A DNA stretch of 64,000 nucleotides from Entoloma clypeatum. Taxonomy: Eukaryota > Basidiomycota > Agaricomycetes > Agaricales > Entolomataceae. Of the stretch, positions 9,060 through 22,200 are shown one piece after another. The DNA is taken from contig OY751489.1 of the NCBI GenBank assembly GCA_963565915.1, positions 2,108,001-2,172,000 of the forward strand, in the 5' to 3' direction. The position numbers and the translations under genes were made by a program. The notes below the pieces were generated by a model that worked only from the letters and a program-made list of their open reading frames with translations, did not search any database and had not been told where the DNA came from. Every line of letters begins with the position of its first letter. Position 1 is the first letter of the stretch.

Positions 9060-11411
9060 ATGTCCTCCACCTCCTCTTCCGACGTCGTCATTCTCGCCCT
9101 CGGTGTCGGCCTCGCTGCTGGCTATCTCTTCCGCGACCAGCTCTTTGGCTCAAAACACAAACAGGCCCCCGTCGCTGCCACGAAAGGTGCCTTCAGTGAA
9201 AATGGCTCGGGAAACCCACGGGACTTTATTGCGAAAATGAAGGAATCTGTAGGCCTCAACTGCCGCCACTTTCCCTATCCCCCATTCTCATTCTTCCCAA
9301 CAGAACAAGCGCCTCGTCATATTTTATGGCTCTCAAACCGGCACGGCAGAGGAATATGCCATCCGTATCGCAAAAGAGGCCAAGTCCAAGTTTGGACTTG
9401 CTTCCCTCGTCTGCGATCCCGAAGAATACGACTTCGACAACCTCGATCAACTCCCCTCCGACTGCGCGGCCTTCTTTGTCATGGCCACCTATGGCGAGGG
9501 TGAACCCACCGACAACGCCGTCCAGCTCATGCAGAACTTGCAAGACGAGTCTTTTGAGTTTAGCGCCGGCTCACGCAAACTCGACGGTCTTAAATTCGGA
9601 GTCTTTTCCCTCGGTAACAAGACCTATGAGCACTTTAACTTTATCGGTCGTGCCGTAGACACTGCCCTCACAAAAATGGGCGCAACTCGCATAGGCGAGC
9701 GCGGGGAAGGTGACGATGACAAGAGCATGGAAGAAGACTACCTCGCATGGAAGGACCCCATGTGGGAGGCTTTTGCTGCCGCAATGGGCGTAGAAGAAGG
9801 CCAGGGCGGTGATTCACCTGACTTTGTCGTATCCGAACTCGACAACCACCCGCAAGAGAAGGTCTACCTAGGTACTCATCCGCTCCTTATCCGCGAAATG
9901 CCTCCTTTTCTCAATCTGATTCCGCAGGCGAGCTGTCCGCTCGTGCCCTCACCCGGACCAAAGGCATTCACGATGCAAAGAACCCCTACCCGGCCCCCAT
10001 CTCTGCCGCACGTGAATTGTTCCAAGACGTCCACGACCGCAACTGCGCACATATCGAGCTCAGCACGGAGGGTTCTGGTATTACTTATCAGCATGGTGAT
10101 CATGTCGGTGTTTGGCCTTCCAACCCTGATGTTGAAGTTGATCGTATTCTCTGCGCACTCAACCTCTGGGACAAGAGGGACCAGGTCATTGGAATCGAAT
10201 CACTTGACCCTGCACTCGCCAAGGTTCCTTTCCCCGTCCCCACTACTTACGCCACTGTCCTCCGTCACTATGTCGATATCAACGCTGTCGTAGGTCGTCA
10301 GATTCTTGGGAATCTTTCTAGGTTTGCACCGTCCCCTGAGGCCGAAGCATTCTTAAAGAACTTGAGCACGAACAAGGAGGAATACCATGCCGTCGTTGCC
10401 CAAGGTTGTCTGAAGCTTGCTGAGGTCCTCCAATTATCCGCTGGAAACGATATCGCCGCGCTTCCGACCAAAGAAAACACGTCACCATGGAATATTCCCT
10501 TTGACATCATTGTTTCTTCCATTCCCCGTCTCCAGCCTCGGTACTACTCTATCTCGTCGAGTCCCAAATTATATCCCAACTCTATCCATGTTACTTGCGT
10601 CGTCCTCAAGTATCAGTCCATGCCGACTAAACATACGGCGGAAAAATGGTGCTATGGTCTCGGTTCCAACTTTTTGCTCAGTCTTAGAGGCGCATCCAAC
10701 AACGAGGTTGTGCCAACCATCAGCGGTACAAACACTCCATCCGTCCCCTCTTATCAGATCGAAGGTCCCCGTGGTGCTTACAAGGACAGCACCATTTATA
10801 AGTCTCCCATCCATGTTAGACGGTCCACTTTCCGCCTGCCCACCAACCCAAAGAGCCCAGTTATCATGATCGGTCCTGGTACTGTAAGCGTAGTTCATTT
10901 CCATCGTCGTCGCATACAATCTTACACATCATAGGGTGTCGCTCCATTCCGTGGTTTCGTGCAAGAACGTGTCGCCCTGGCTCGTCGCTCGATTGAGAAG
11001 AACGGACCGGATGCTCTCGCAGATTGGGGAACCATCTCACTTTTCTATGGATGCCGCAGATCGACGGAAGACTTCTTGTACAAGGACGAATGGCCCGAGT
11101 ATGTCAAGGAGCTGCAAGGCAAATTCGTCATGCATTCTGCCTTCTCTCGCGAGAATTACAAGCCTGACGGGAGCAAGATCTACGTGCAGGATTTGATTTG
11201 GGAGGACCGGGAGCATATTGTGGATGCCATCCTCAACGGCAAGGGGTATGTTTATATCTGCGGAGAGGCCAAGAATATGTCGAAGCAGGTCGAGGATGTG
11301 CTCGCCCGAATCCTTGGCGAAGCAAAAGGCGGATCAGGCGCCGTAGAAGGTGTCGCTGAGATCAAGCTTCTAAAGGAGCGGTCGAGGTTGATGTTGGATG
11401 TCTGGAGTTAG
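9060..11411 (+). CDS. CPR1: NADPH-cytochrome P450 reductase
   Basis: Diflavin reductase that passes electrons from NADPH through FAD and FMN to cytochrome P450s (ergosterol synthesis, xenobiotic and lignin-derived compound oxidation) at the ER. Order seen: N-terminal anchor (DVVILALGVGLAAGYLF), FMN domain (FYGSQTGTAEEYA, ATYGEGEPTDNA, LGNKTYEHFN), linker, FAD motif RYYSISSSP, a GVAPFRGF loop, NADPH-binding IYVQDLIWE and YICGEAKNMSKQV, and the C-terminal aromatic DVWS. Length about 730 residues, as usual. Introns: one after AKMKES, one in the linker, and one between IGPGT and GVAPFRGF. I prefer the ATG at 9060 (context CACCATGT, family-like MSSTSSSDVV start); an in-frame ATG at 8994 would add 22 residues. 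All catalytic motifs are intact. Confidence 0.96.
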
Positions 11412-11617
11412 ACATGTCAGGTCGTGGCTGGTGGACGGTTTTTTAAAATGACGGCGTTAATGATTTATGCTTGGTTTCCTTATTGTAGCTTTGATTCTTA
11501 TTCCCTGCTCTCCTATTACATGCTACCATAGACTTGGAATAGAGGCAATGTTTCTTTTCACATTTAAATCGGCATCGCTCAGTTCCGGTTGCTCCTTCCT
11601 CTTGTTTACTCTCGGGA

Positions 11618-12821
11618 ATGCTTGGGGTCTCATTGCTGAGGCCATTCGTACTTCGTCGGTTCTCAACTTCCCCCTCGGCATGGAATCTGGCGCAGCGCCC
11701 AACTGAAAGGGAAAACCAAACCACCCCCTCCCCCAGCCCGCAACCTGACAGCACGACAGGAAACACCTCTGGTCATGCCAATGACGGTAGTAGCGATACC
11801 AACCATCAACCACTACCGCCACCTCTATCCCAATATGACGTGACCTTGATCAACCAACGTCTTCAAGAGCGCCTTCGAGAGTGGAGGACTCATGCAGCCT
11901 CAAATTTTCAGACGCGGGCAGACGATTTCACAGCGGCTACGAAGACGACTTTCTCAGAACTCGGTTCGCAACTGAACAGGGTGACGGGCTACGAAGCCAT
12001 CGAGGCTCTGAAGCGGGAAGTAACCGAGCAAGGTGCGTCGCTGCGTATCTACCTGAAAGTATTCTACAAAGCCTGCAAGCCCTTCTTCAGAGGCTCGCAT
12101 AAACGCCGCACGTCAAGCTGCGCGGGAGGCCAAAACTGCCTACGACGAAGCCGTCGTGCAGAGGTCGCTCTCGCAGCGCGAGGTCAACGATCTGCTGCAG
12201 CGCAAGTCCAACTGGTCCGACAGCGATGTGGGGCGGTTCACGACGCTCGTGCGGAAGGACCACCTCTTTGAGCAGGAGGAGGTCCGGGCGAAAGTATCGG
12301 TAGACGAGACGGAGAACGCGGTCGAGCGCGAGTTCAGTCAGCTGATGCAGACGATTCTTGCGCGGTACCATGAGGAGCAGGTGTGGTCCGACAAGATCAG
12401 GAGCGCGTCGACGTATGGTTCGTTCGCGGTGCTCGGTCTGAACATGCTTGTGTTCGTGATGGCGATCCTGGTTGTGGAGCCGTGGAAGCGTCGGAGGCTC
12501 GCGCAGACGTTTGAGAAGAAAATTGAGGAGCTTAGCTTGGAGAATGAGGCGAGGATGAGTGCGAGTTTGAAGGAGATCGGTGAGCAACTCGCGGTGCAGG
12601 AGCGGTTGATTGTCAAGCTGGCCGACGAGATCTCTCAAACTGTCGCGGGTGTGGCCCCAGTCAAGGAGATCATTCGAGAAGTAGAGAGGACGCCTAAAAA
12701 TGATCATCGTGAACGGATGTCAACTGTTCTCAAGCCGCAGCAGCATTATCTAGAACTCGCGGCCGTCGGGGCTGGTGCGTTTATAGTTGGGGTAGTAGGT
12801 AGCCTATGGCTAGGCCGCTGA
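11618..12821 (+). CDS. SHE9: She9/Mdm33, mitochondrial inner-membrane shape protein
   Basis: N-terminus MLGVSLLRPFVLRRFSTSPS is a mitochondrial presequence. It is followed by a Pro-rich linker, a long coiled coil (from about DVTLINQRLQERLREW through the QREVNDLLQRKSNWSDSDV block, highly conserved in the family), a membrane helix (YGSFAVLGLNMLVFVMAILV), a second coiled coil and a C-terminal hydrophobic stretch (LELAAVGAGAFIVGVVGSLW). One intron (about 12031-12090) joins EQ to EARINAARQAAREAKTAYDE. She9/Mdm33 controls inner-membrane fission and mitochondrial morphology in yeast. The ends fit the family well. Confidence 0.9.
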
Positions 12822-12898
12822 TGATGTGCTCGTATTCCGTAAGTATGTAGATGACAAGCACAACAGGAAATGCCATAGATTTCTTGTCGTCGCACAAC

Positions 12899-13631
12899 TT
12901 ATAATCGAGCCCGAATCTGCTGCGCGAGAACCCCTGCGTCATCATCATCCAACTCATCTCGAGACTCGAATTCCATCTGGTGCATTTCCTTCATAGAACG
13001 AGAAGTGTCACCGTTGGTAGTGCCTATAGTGGGGATGGTTGCGGGAGATTTGAAATCGGGGGCTGGAACAATGTGATAATGAACCTAGAGATAATCGCAA
13101 GAGTAAGCCAGGGTCCTATAGCGAAGATTCTATGGCGAATTCACATGTGGGACTGCTTGTGCATATTCCTGATTGCACACAACATTCAGGGCCGTGTTTC
13201 CTAATGCTTGGAAAGAATACCTCAGCATTGAATTTACGGGGGGCTCGGAAAGCACAGGTTGGCGTGATACATACCTTCCGTCAAGGCATGAGCGATTTTA
13301 GTTACGGCCATTCCAGTCGCGGCTGCATATTCAGGTGGTAACTCTGATAATCTGGCGCAGTGGGGTTTAGGTATCACGAGGGTATGTCCCCTACGCAATG
13401 GAAGTATGTCTGTCCATGGTTTCATTAGCTAAAAGGGCGAATCCTGCATAAGGGTAGCTTGAATGGAGGACGCTAGCCAGACCCACCTAAAATGGCAAGG
13501 ACCTCATCGTTCTCGAAGACTCGGAAAGCAGGTAACTCGTCTCTTATTATGCGGCAAAACGTGCAATCCCCCGATCTCCAAGAAGACGATGCTGAGCGGT
13601 CGACATGGGATTTAATGATGAAAGAGGTCAT
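12899..13631 (-). CDS. HIT-family nucleotide hydrolase
   Basis: Assembled from several small exons. It starts MTSFIIKSHVD, then DCTFCRIIRDELPAFRVFEN, matching the zinc-binding/N-terminal part of HIT proteins, then ILPLRRGHTLVIPKPHCARL, then NTALNVVCNQEYAQAVPHV joined across an intron to HYHIVPAPDF, so the catalytic triad motif HVHYHIV is spliced together. It ends DDDAGVLAQQIRARL at a TAA. Family enzymes hydrolyse purine nucleoside phosphoramidates or dinucleotides; the Cys-x2-Cys near the start suggests the Hnt1/HINT-like branch. The tail after the HIT motif (KSPATIPTIGTTNGDTS...) is found in fungal relatives. It is divergent from the histone-fold gene with only 67 bases between starts. Confidence 0.87.
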
Positions 13632-13698
13632 TGATCAGCAGCGTGACACAGTATCATGTGACTCAAACACGATATGTCACACCTTGCTCTTGATCTCC
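13632..13698. promoter_or_regulatory. Compact bidirectional promoter, HIT / histone-fold gene
   Basis: The 67 bases between the two divergent start codons must hold, or overlap, promoter elements for both genes. No TATA box is obvious. Part of each promoter may lie in the neighbour's first exon. Confidence 0.45.
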
Positions 13699-14444
13699 AT
13701 GTCCTCATTGGAGGCGCGAGAGGTGCAAGAAGGAACACAGGGTATCGATGGAACAAGTCAAAAGGAGCAAAACGAAGGGAACGTTTTAGAACCTGGAGAA
13801 TCCAAGCCCAAGAAGAGGCGCGTCAGGAAAGACCCTCAGGCCGCTGTGTTCGCGCGTGAGCCAGGGAAATCTCTCCTGCCGTTCTCGAGGGTCCAAAAGA
13901 TTATCAAGGCAGACAAGGTATCTCGATTGAAACGGAAGTAGTAATGGTGGCGCCTGATCGTCGCAGGACATAGCAATTATCGCCAAAGATGCGACATTCC
14001 TGATTTCACTCGCGACTGAGGAGTTCATTAAGCGGCTTTGCGAGGCTGGAAAACTAGTGGCTGAACGCGAGAAGAGAGCTACTGTTCAACAAAAGGATAT
14101 CGGTGATTCACATTCCATCTTGTTAGGGACGAACACTGACGTGAATGATTTCAGCGACCGTCGTGAGGAAGGCTGACGAGTTCCTCTTTCTTGAAGGTCG
14201 TTCACAATCCTACCGGTAAGAATTGTGGAACTCAACCTTTCCCGCTGCAGAGATTATTCCTTGGTTGGCGTCGGATCCACCAACGAGGCGAAGAAAGAAT
14301 AAAGACCCAGAAATGAAAGAGAAGCCACCTCCAACGCTATTGGACCAGTTTGTAGTACGGACAGGGAAGGATGAAGGCGTAGATGACGAGGGGGATGTTG
14401 TGATGAATGAGGATGGAACTATGGCAGTAGAGTTGTACCCTTAA
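13699..14444 (+). CDS. Histone-fold (CBF/NF-Y type) subunit, Dpb3/POLE4 or CHRAC14-16 like
   Basis: An acidic N-terminus and a basic, nuclear-localisation-like KPKKRRVRKDP precede the histone fold: LPFSRVQKIIKADK / DIAIIAKDATFLISLATEEF, then KRATVQQKDI / ATVVRKADEFLFLEEIIPWL. The C-terminal tail is acidic. Such small histone-fold proteins pair with an H2A/H2B-like partner in DNA polymerase epsilon (Dpb3, human POLE4) or in chromatin-remodelling CHRAC/ISW2 complexes (CHRAC1); the KADEFLFLE end favours the Dpb3/POLE4 side, but the two are hard to separate. Three introns with good signals were removed. The start at 13699 (MSSLEAREV) is the last ATG before the conserved part; the open frame extends upstream into the HIT gene region, where it is a shadow. 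Confidence 0.85.
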
Positions 14445-14517
14445 AACTTGTTGAATCTCCGGCTGAACCGGACCGATTGCTGGCGACGTCAGCGAGCCAT
14501 CCCTCGACCTGAACACG

Positions 14518-17500
14518 ATGAAGATTGTGACTACGTTCCACCAACCGTCCTCCGTCATATCTTCCCTCAAATGTCAGCTTTCATCGAGGAACCTTGAGCA
14601 TCTAGTCGTTGCAAAATTGCACAGGATAGACGTGTACTCTCTGCAACCTGATGGTCTCAAATATCAATGTGGCCTCGAAGTTTGGGGCAAGGTTCTATCT
14701 ATCAAGAGCGTCCCACTCGCGGTATGTCTCAATATGTTCGTATGGCATGGATGTCGCCGACAAATCTTGGCTATCTGATAGGGTTCCTCGCGGTGCAATT
14801 TGGTGCTCATGATCGCACACCCTGATCCCGAACTGGTTTTTTTCACATATACAGAGTTCGAGGGAGGGACGGGAGAACTCATCGCACGGAAGCAATTACA
14901 ACTCTACGAACGCACGCCGCGTCCTGCAGAATTCTTCAACGACGTTCTGGTGCATCCTTCTGGAAGGCTGGCTGTGATCAATTGCTACACCGGGAAGCTC
15001 AAAGTTGTCACACTCAAACGGGGAGACTATGAAGGAGATTTTGATGTTTCGTGAGTTCATTGGTTCTTTTCGGTCAAATGACTCACATTGTAACCCCCGA
15101 TCAGACTGCCAGAACTAAATGTACTTGGTCTGGCATTCTTGCCCATTCCTGAGGACGAGTGTGCCCTCGCCATACTCCATCTAGATTATCAGGGCCGCGT
15201 CCAGCTCCTCGCGCGTGATATCCTCCTCAATGATCTCGAACTTTCGACCCAGCCCTCGACGTTATTGCAACCTACCTCTGTCTCGGCGAAAGTGTTGCCA
15301 TTCCCGACTGAGGCTGTTCCACACGTGGTGCCAGTACAACCTGCTGATATACTCGGGGAAGTTGATGAAGAAGAGAATTTCCTGGGCGGAGTACTGATCG
15401 TCGGTGGCAAGAAAATATTGTTGTATGAACTATCAAGCAGTGAAGGAAGGGAAAAGCAGAAGGGTAAAAGGAAGCGACTGGAGACGAAATTGAAGAGCGG
15501 GGATGCCGCTGAGGTTTCCAAGGCAATTCAAAAGGAGAAACAACGGGAAGCCCGTGTAAAGAAAGCTTCTGCGAGTGTGGAATGGCCGTGGGGTGAAGTC
15601 GCGGCGTGCGCAGATGCTTTTTTCACCTGTAGCAAATTTATGTTGATGATTTTCAATCAGTGTTTCCGCCGTCGATCGAAACATTCCAAAATTCTTTATC
15701 GGCGACTCGTATGGAAGACTATCATTCCTCTCACTTGATCGACTACAGCCTCACGGTCTTCTTCTGATTCCCCTGGGACAGGTACTGTCAAATATCCCAT
15801 GAAGCATGTTGAGCTTATAGATTCTGCCCACTTCCCAGGCATCCCCACCAACAACATTGACCTACCTGACAAATCAGAAGCTGTTCATTGGCTCTCATTT
15901 AGGAAATTCTCAATTAGTTCATGTCTCGCAGACACCTGTGTCCTCCCTCACTTCACCCACCCTCCCAATTACGGCAGATATCAAGAGAGTTCAAGCCGCA
16001 TCGCTAAACAAGCAGGCCAGTTACGGAAAAGGAAAAGGGAAAGCGGCCGATCTTGGTGATGATGAAGAAACAAGGGACCTTTCAAAAGGTGCCGTCGTTG
16101 ACGCCATGGGTTCTTTCATCGACATTGTCGACACTTTCAAAAATATTGCCCCCATCATGGACGCTGTACTTGTGGACACGGACGGGAGTGGTCAGGTATG
16201 GTTCTTATCAAATAATATTCAAAGTCGATAAACTCTCCGTTCGAAGCAAATCGTGACCTGTTCCGGTGGGGCCAACACAGGTTCTATAAATGTCGTCCGA
16301 AATGGAGCAGACTTCCAAGAACTGGCATGCATTCATGGACTGAGCGATGTTATCAACATCTGGAGTGTCAGAGATCAATTCGAGGACACGTCAGTGACCT
16401 AAATTCTGACACGATAGAATGCCTTTCATGAAACCCACCGATAGAACAGACAGCCATATCCTCGTATCAACATTGTATGGCACCCGTCTTTACAAGATTA
16501 ACGATTCGGGCAGCGACACAAGTTTTTCTCAAGTCAATGACACTGGGTTAATAACAAATCTTCCTACTCTTGCTTTTGGAAATATGCTTCGCCGTATCTC
16601 TAGTCCGCAGGGCAAAAAAGGAATTTATGTTAATTCACAGCTTGTAGTGCAGGTCACTCGGCAGGGGGCCTACCTGGCCAACTACGATGCTGCATTGGGG
16701 TCGTTTTTACGGCATGGCCCAGGATGGGAGGTCAACGGAACGGAAGTTGTGGCGGCCAGTGTTAACCCTAGTCAAGTGTTATTGGCAATGAAGGGAAGAA
16801 GATTGGTGGCGCTCAATCTCGGCGTCAACGATGATAGCTTTAAACTGCTTGTGTGAGTTCTTTCCGTCCGCCATCCACAGCCCTTATAGCTTTTCTATTC
16901 CTTCTTTCTTTTACAGTGAAGGAGATCTAGATTTTGAAATCAGCGCAGTGTCTTGCACCCCTCTGGATCCTACAAGACCCTTTTCCAATTATGTCACAGT
17001 GTCCTATTGGGGCTCAAATGCCGTTGAAATATTTGTGCTTGAAGCTGCAGGTTTTTCTCATGTCTCGAAGTCTGCGCCTTTGCCAGGTCTCGTTCGATCA
17101 CTTGTCCTCCACAACTTTGGCTCCGACAGTAGTTCGAAGGGAAGTGACTATCATCCCCACCTGCTTGCCGGCTTGAGTGATGGCTCAGTCGTCTTCATTC
17201 CTTGGAAAGACAAGCAGCTCAAGGAAAAGAAAACCATGTCTCTAGGCTCTGCTCCCGTATCCTTCGCTGCATGTGAGGTGGATGGGAAAAGCGCGATATT
17301 TGCTGCTAGTAACAGAGCGACAGTGTTTTCTTGGGAAAAAAAGAGACTTCACAGTTCACCAATCATGCTCAAGGTAAATGATTTTCATCATTTTTGGCAA
17401 AGTTTAAATGGCATTCCCCTTGTCAGGAAGTCGTTGCAATTTCACGTCTTAACATGAGGTCCTTCCAGTCAGCTCTAATTCTCAGCACTTCCCTTGGCCT

Positions 17501-19090
17501 TTTCATCGGGCGTGTCCTGGATCTAGATAAGATGCATATTCGCACAGTACGTCAAATGGGATACCACTTATAGGACAACATTTCCCCTCTGAACTCTCGT
17601 CACTTTCAGATTCCCCTCGGACTTGACAATCCACGAAAAATTGCATACCAGCCAAATCTCAAGGTGTTTGGTGTTGCATGTACCCGTACCGAGCCCGTCA
17701 GACTTGGCGATGCAGAATTATCTCAGAGTTCATTTAGGTTATTGGATGATGCAACGTTTTCTAGTATGTTCTCGTTGCAGCTTTTTGATACATCGACGTT
17801 GACAAGCTGCTCTTAGATCTGACAAATTTCAACTGCGATTTGAGTGAGGAGGTCACTGCCCTGCAATCTTTCTCCCCCGTAATTGACAATGGCAAGCCAA
17901 TGCCATTATTCTGCCTTGGGACATTTGCGTACGAAGGGGAGGAGAAGGAACCCACCCGAGGCCGAATTCTCATTTTTACTGCACACCCCTGTCAGACGCA
18001 GTCAAGGAAAATGAACCTGCAACTCTCTCTCGTCACCTCAGTGCCAGTCAAGGGGTGTGTGTATGCTATCACTGTCGTAAACGAGATGATTGTAGCTGCT
18101 GTCAATTCTTCAGTGAGCGCCCCAGCCTTCGTTCAGAAAATATCCCACTGATTTATAATAACCGTAGGTCATGCTCTATCAAATCAAGGCATCTGATGAT
18201 GTTCCCTCTCCTTCGTTCAGCCTGCAATTGCTTTCCGAATGGAACCATAACTATCTCGTGACCAGCCTAGCATCGTACGACGGCCACGTCATGGCGGGGG
18301 ATCAAATTAGCTCTGTTTCTATCCTTCAAGTAGTCGATTCCAACCTACAAATCATCGCGAGAGATTACGGCCCATTATGGCCTGTGTGTGTGGAAGCCTC
18401 TGACCAGGGAACTGTCATTGGAGCCAACGTAGGTCCCTTGACCCACTGCGATAGGACTTGCCATTTGACCTTTGCCCAGGATGCTCTGAACCTTTTCACC
18501 TTCACGTTAAATCGCACACTAGGCCGAGCTGTTTTGGAACGCGATGGGATGTACCACCTTGCTGATTTTGTTACGAGGTTTATCCGCGGTATGTATGTAG
18601 CATGCGGGCCATGCTTCTTTTCTAACATCTTGTCAAGGATCAATAACTACACCCGACTCATCTGACATACGTCCTGCTCTGGAGGCCGAACATGTTTTCT
18701 TCACCTCCTCCGGCCGTATCGGCGTCCTCGTCAATGTAACAGACCCTCAACTTTCACTCCACCTGACTGAACTACAGCGAAACCTTGCTGGCGTTATTGA
18801 AGGCGTCGGAGGGGTATCGCATACTAGGTAAAACTCCTTGTAGGCTCAGACATGGTGCTTGCTAAGACCTTGATAGGTTCCGAGCACCGAGAAACACACG
18901 GGGACGCAGCGATGCGGATCAAGCTGCCTTCGGTTTCATTGATGGTGACTTCCTGGAGCAGTTCTTAACACATCTAGGATCTCCAGAACTCGTCGATAAG
19001 ATTGTTACCGGGAACAGTGAACCTGAAAGACTGATAGTACCGGTTGAAGAGTTACAAAAGGTCCTGGAAAATTTGCAAAGCATGCATTGA
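14518..19090 (+). CDS. DDB1: DDB1: damaged-DNA-binding / CUL4 adaptor protein
   Basis: Large beta-propeller protein of the DDB1/CPSF160/SF3b130 superfamily. It starts MKIVTTFHQPSSVISSLKCQ, has VLVHPSGRLAVINCYTGKLK, VDRNIPKFFIGDSYGRLSFL, the middle block MHIRTIPLGLDNPRKIAYQP and a C-terminus FIDGDFLEQFL ... EELQKVLENLQSMH. These, especially HIRT-PL---PRKI-YQ and FIDGDL-E-FL, are DDB1 rather than CPSF160 or Rse1 features. About a dozen short introns; the estimated protein is about 1,200 residues. DDB1 links substrate receptors to CUL4 E3 ligase in nucleotide-excision repair and replication control. It follows the histone-fold gene by 73 bases in the same direction. The exact splice of each small C-terminal exon is less certain than the overall gene. 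Confidence 0.93.
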
Positions 19091-19276
19091 TACTGACCAA
19101 GAGCGGGTGGAAGGAATTGTAAATATATAAAATGAGAATTTATGTATGACTATTGGTATGCAATATCCTCAACGACGAACATGAAAGCAAGGTTGAATAG
19201 AACCTACAGAGTCCTGACTGTCAGAACTATATGAAAGAGATGATGTCGAAGGAGGGAGGTAATTTGTAAAGTAAGA

Positions 19277-22200
19277 TCACCATAATGAGGGGATGGACCA
19301 TCGGAGGGTTTGCCAGAAAGTTTGAGGCGAGAATTCATGAATGGGAATTAGCGGCCCTTGGTCAACATCAACTGCGCCATCGGGCGCAAAGTAAAAACCG
19401 GAAAGAAGGACAAGATAGCTGGTCCAGAGGTTAGGGTGTCGATCTCTTCCTGAAATAAAGTACATTACCTGAGAATAAGGATACTCCCTCTGTGGTAGTT
19501 ACTCCTCGCTTCAATATAAGTGTACGTCATTAGGAACATCGAGAGAACCAATGAGATGACGTCCCATCGCGGGAAGATCAGGCTGGGAGACAGAAATCAG
19601 ACAATACTAGTATATCCCCGCAAGCAGACGCACGTAAATGAGTTGGCGACTTCGCCCATAGCTTCGGGGTTGTACCATGCCGAGAAAGCTACCATGGCGG
19701 GTATTTGGAGGAGACAGACCTGGAGTGCATATGCAGATCCAATCTCCATACTGCGAAATGACATCGGTTATCATCAAGAGTTCACAAGAGGAAGCACTGG
19801 AAGGCTCGCCTGAGGGCTATATTTCCATTGAGTGCGAATGACATGGCATTCATGAACTCGGTTGTATTGGGAACCAGTGCAAACAACGTGACACCCAGAA
19901 ACTTTTCGGCGATACCCAAATCTTCCAGCATAACATCAACGACGTCGACCAAGATTTCTAGAATCGAAAGTTAAGAAGCCGTGAAAAAACAAACACTCAT
20001 ACAGCAGACCTGCGATGATAGCATATAGGGCAGTGCAACCGAGCAGCACACTCGCGCTGGTTTTGCGGCTCCAGCTTGGCCCATCATGACCATGGCCTCC
20101 TCCCGCTTCTTCCCCACTCCGTGATTTTGCAGCCGAATGAGCATGCGCCTGTTGATGCCGAAGAGCGCTAACAGTGGCGACCGCAACAGCTCTTGTGAAA
20201 TCATCAGTTGTCATAGTCTGGGGAACTTGACCGGTGTCTTTGACAGTGCGGTGGACGGTCTCCAGAACGGGAGAATAAGGAGGGCCGGCACTGGGAGCAT
20301 AGGAAACGCGCCGGTGATTTGGTGACAAGGGGCGTACATTGTCCAGAAGTGCCGAAGTCTCTGTACAATGATGTTCATGGGGTGCAGGAGTGGAGGTATT
20401 CGAACGGATATTGCTTGGTTTGCGGCGGAGCAAAGGTGAGGATGGACGTTGGTTACTTGCATGTGGGTGGCTTGATGGGACGAGTCGTTGATACAAGGAC
20501 GTTCTGTTGTGAGCAGGTATATCCAAGTGGTGGAGTAGTGGTTGAGGATTTTGCCAGATTTGAGATGCATGTGTGCGTAGAGAGAACCACAAGCCAATCA
20601 AATAGGACTAGCGAAAGCTATAAGTCGAATGCAGTACATAAATTCTTGAAGGACCCACAAAGAGCAAGATCGCAGCGCAGAAATACATGAGAGTTTTGAC
20701 CGTCGATTGATAGAAGGGATCAGTTGCCGGGTCTGGGTGCCGGTAATAGCAGTGCTCGCAAATATATGGATCTCTGCCTGGACCTGAAGGACAGCCGGTA
20801 CAAACAAGTTGAAACTTGGTATAATATGTCAGTATGCCCTTTGAATGAAGCTTCGTGCATGGTAAAACACACATTTCCATATGTCTGATAAAACAAGGTT
20901 GGGGCCAGAGCGCCGATGATTGCCATAATCAACATCATGCTAGTGACACCAGCACTCTTGGCATTGAACCGCTGTTCTTTGCGTCTTAATGCTGAACTGC
21001 ACATGCTCATTCCTGGCATCAACAACACCCCAGCCAACAAGCTCCCTACGATAGAACCTTCGACAAGGCGACCCTTTCCTTGAGTCAAGGCGATGGAGTA
21101 GAGAAGGATTTCAATGATGGAACCAAAAGTCGCGTTGATGACGGCGCCCATCCCAATCGAAGACTGAGCAGAGATAGAAGCGACAGCCATGCCGATGAAA
21201 TAGGATAAGGGAATAACGCTCAGAAGGCTGAGCACGAAGATGAGACCGCGAGATGTGATAGCAGCCAAGAACGCCGGAACGTGTTTTCCCTCGTGTTCCA
21301 ACCTCTCCGTCAGTTTCAAGAGGACCAGTCCATCAAAAATGACGAAGAAGACGACGGGCAAGAGGTTGACGAAAAGAATATTGACACCGCCGACCGTGTA
21401 CTTATAATACTGCAACCCGACCGCACGATAAGTGCATAAGAGCACTGTTGACTTTGGTGACCCTGATGGAGGAACTTGCCCCGGTGACAACCTGGTAGGT
21501 TTGAAGGTTCGGGCAGCCTGGGAAGCTTCCTCTTCGCCAGTTCTAGCGTCGCCTTCGAACGTGGTCCCGCCGACACTAGCAGGCATGACAACAGAAGGAG
21601 GGGCTGCACAGAAGCGTATGGAGGTAGGGTGCTGGAAGATAAGTTTAATAAGGGCCCAAGTCAATTTAGCCATGGGAATGGTCGCAATGAGAGCCCAACA
21701 AGTGAGGCACACGACAAGCATGAGGGGCCCGATAATGAACGTGATGGCAAGCCAAAAACACATTTTACCAAGATGATCACTGCCCACATCCTGCACTTCG
21801 TCGCTTGACTCAGATGACTGCGGATGGGGGTGTGTCCCATAACATTTGGACGGAGCTCTTCTGAGTGGGTGGAGGAGAGATGTAGTTTCACCGGAGATGC
21901 CATCGTGCGAGGCAATGGGGCCAACATAAGTGTCGGGGGTAATGGTGGGCTGCTCATCCAAAGGAACGCCTCTTACGTGGGACGATGAGCCATCTTCTTC
22001 GACCAATGGTTGTTGTGGTGATGCTGCACGAAGTGTGTTATTTCCATCTGAGGCAGCACTGGAGAGTTGCTCATGATGGTAGTGCTCTTGAGCAACATCT
22101 GACTCGGCAATGTCCAGGTCCCCTTCAACATATTTTCCAAAGGGCCATGCAAGATACCACCCCAAACCATAGACGAGCGTCGCGTAACGCCTCCCTCCCT

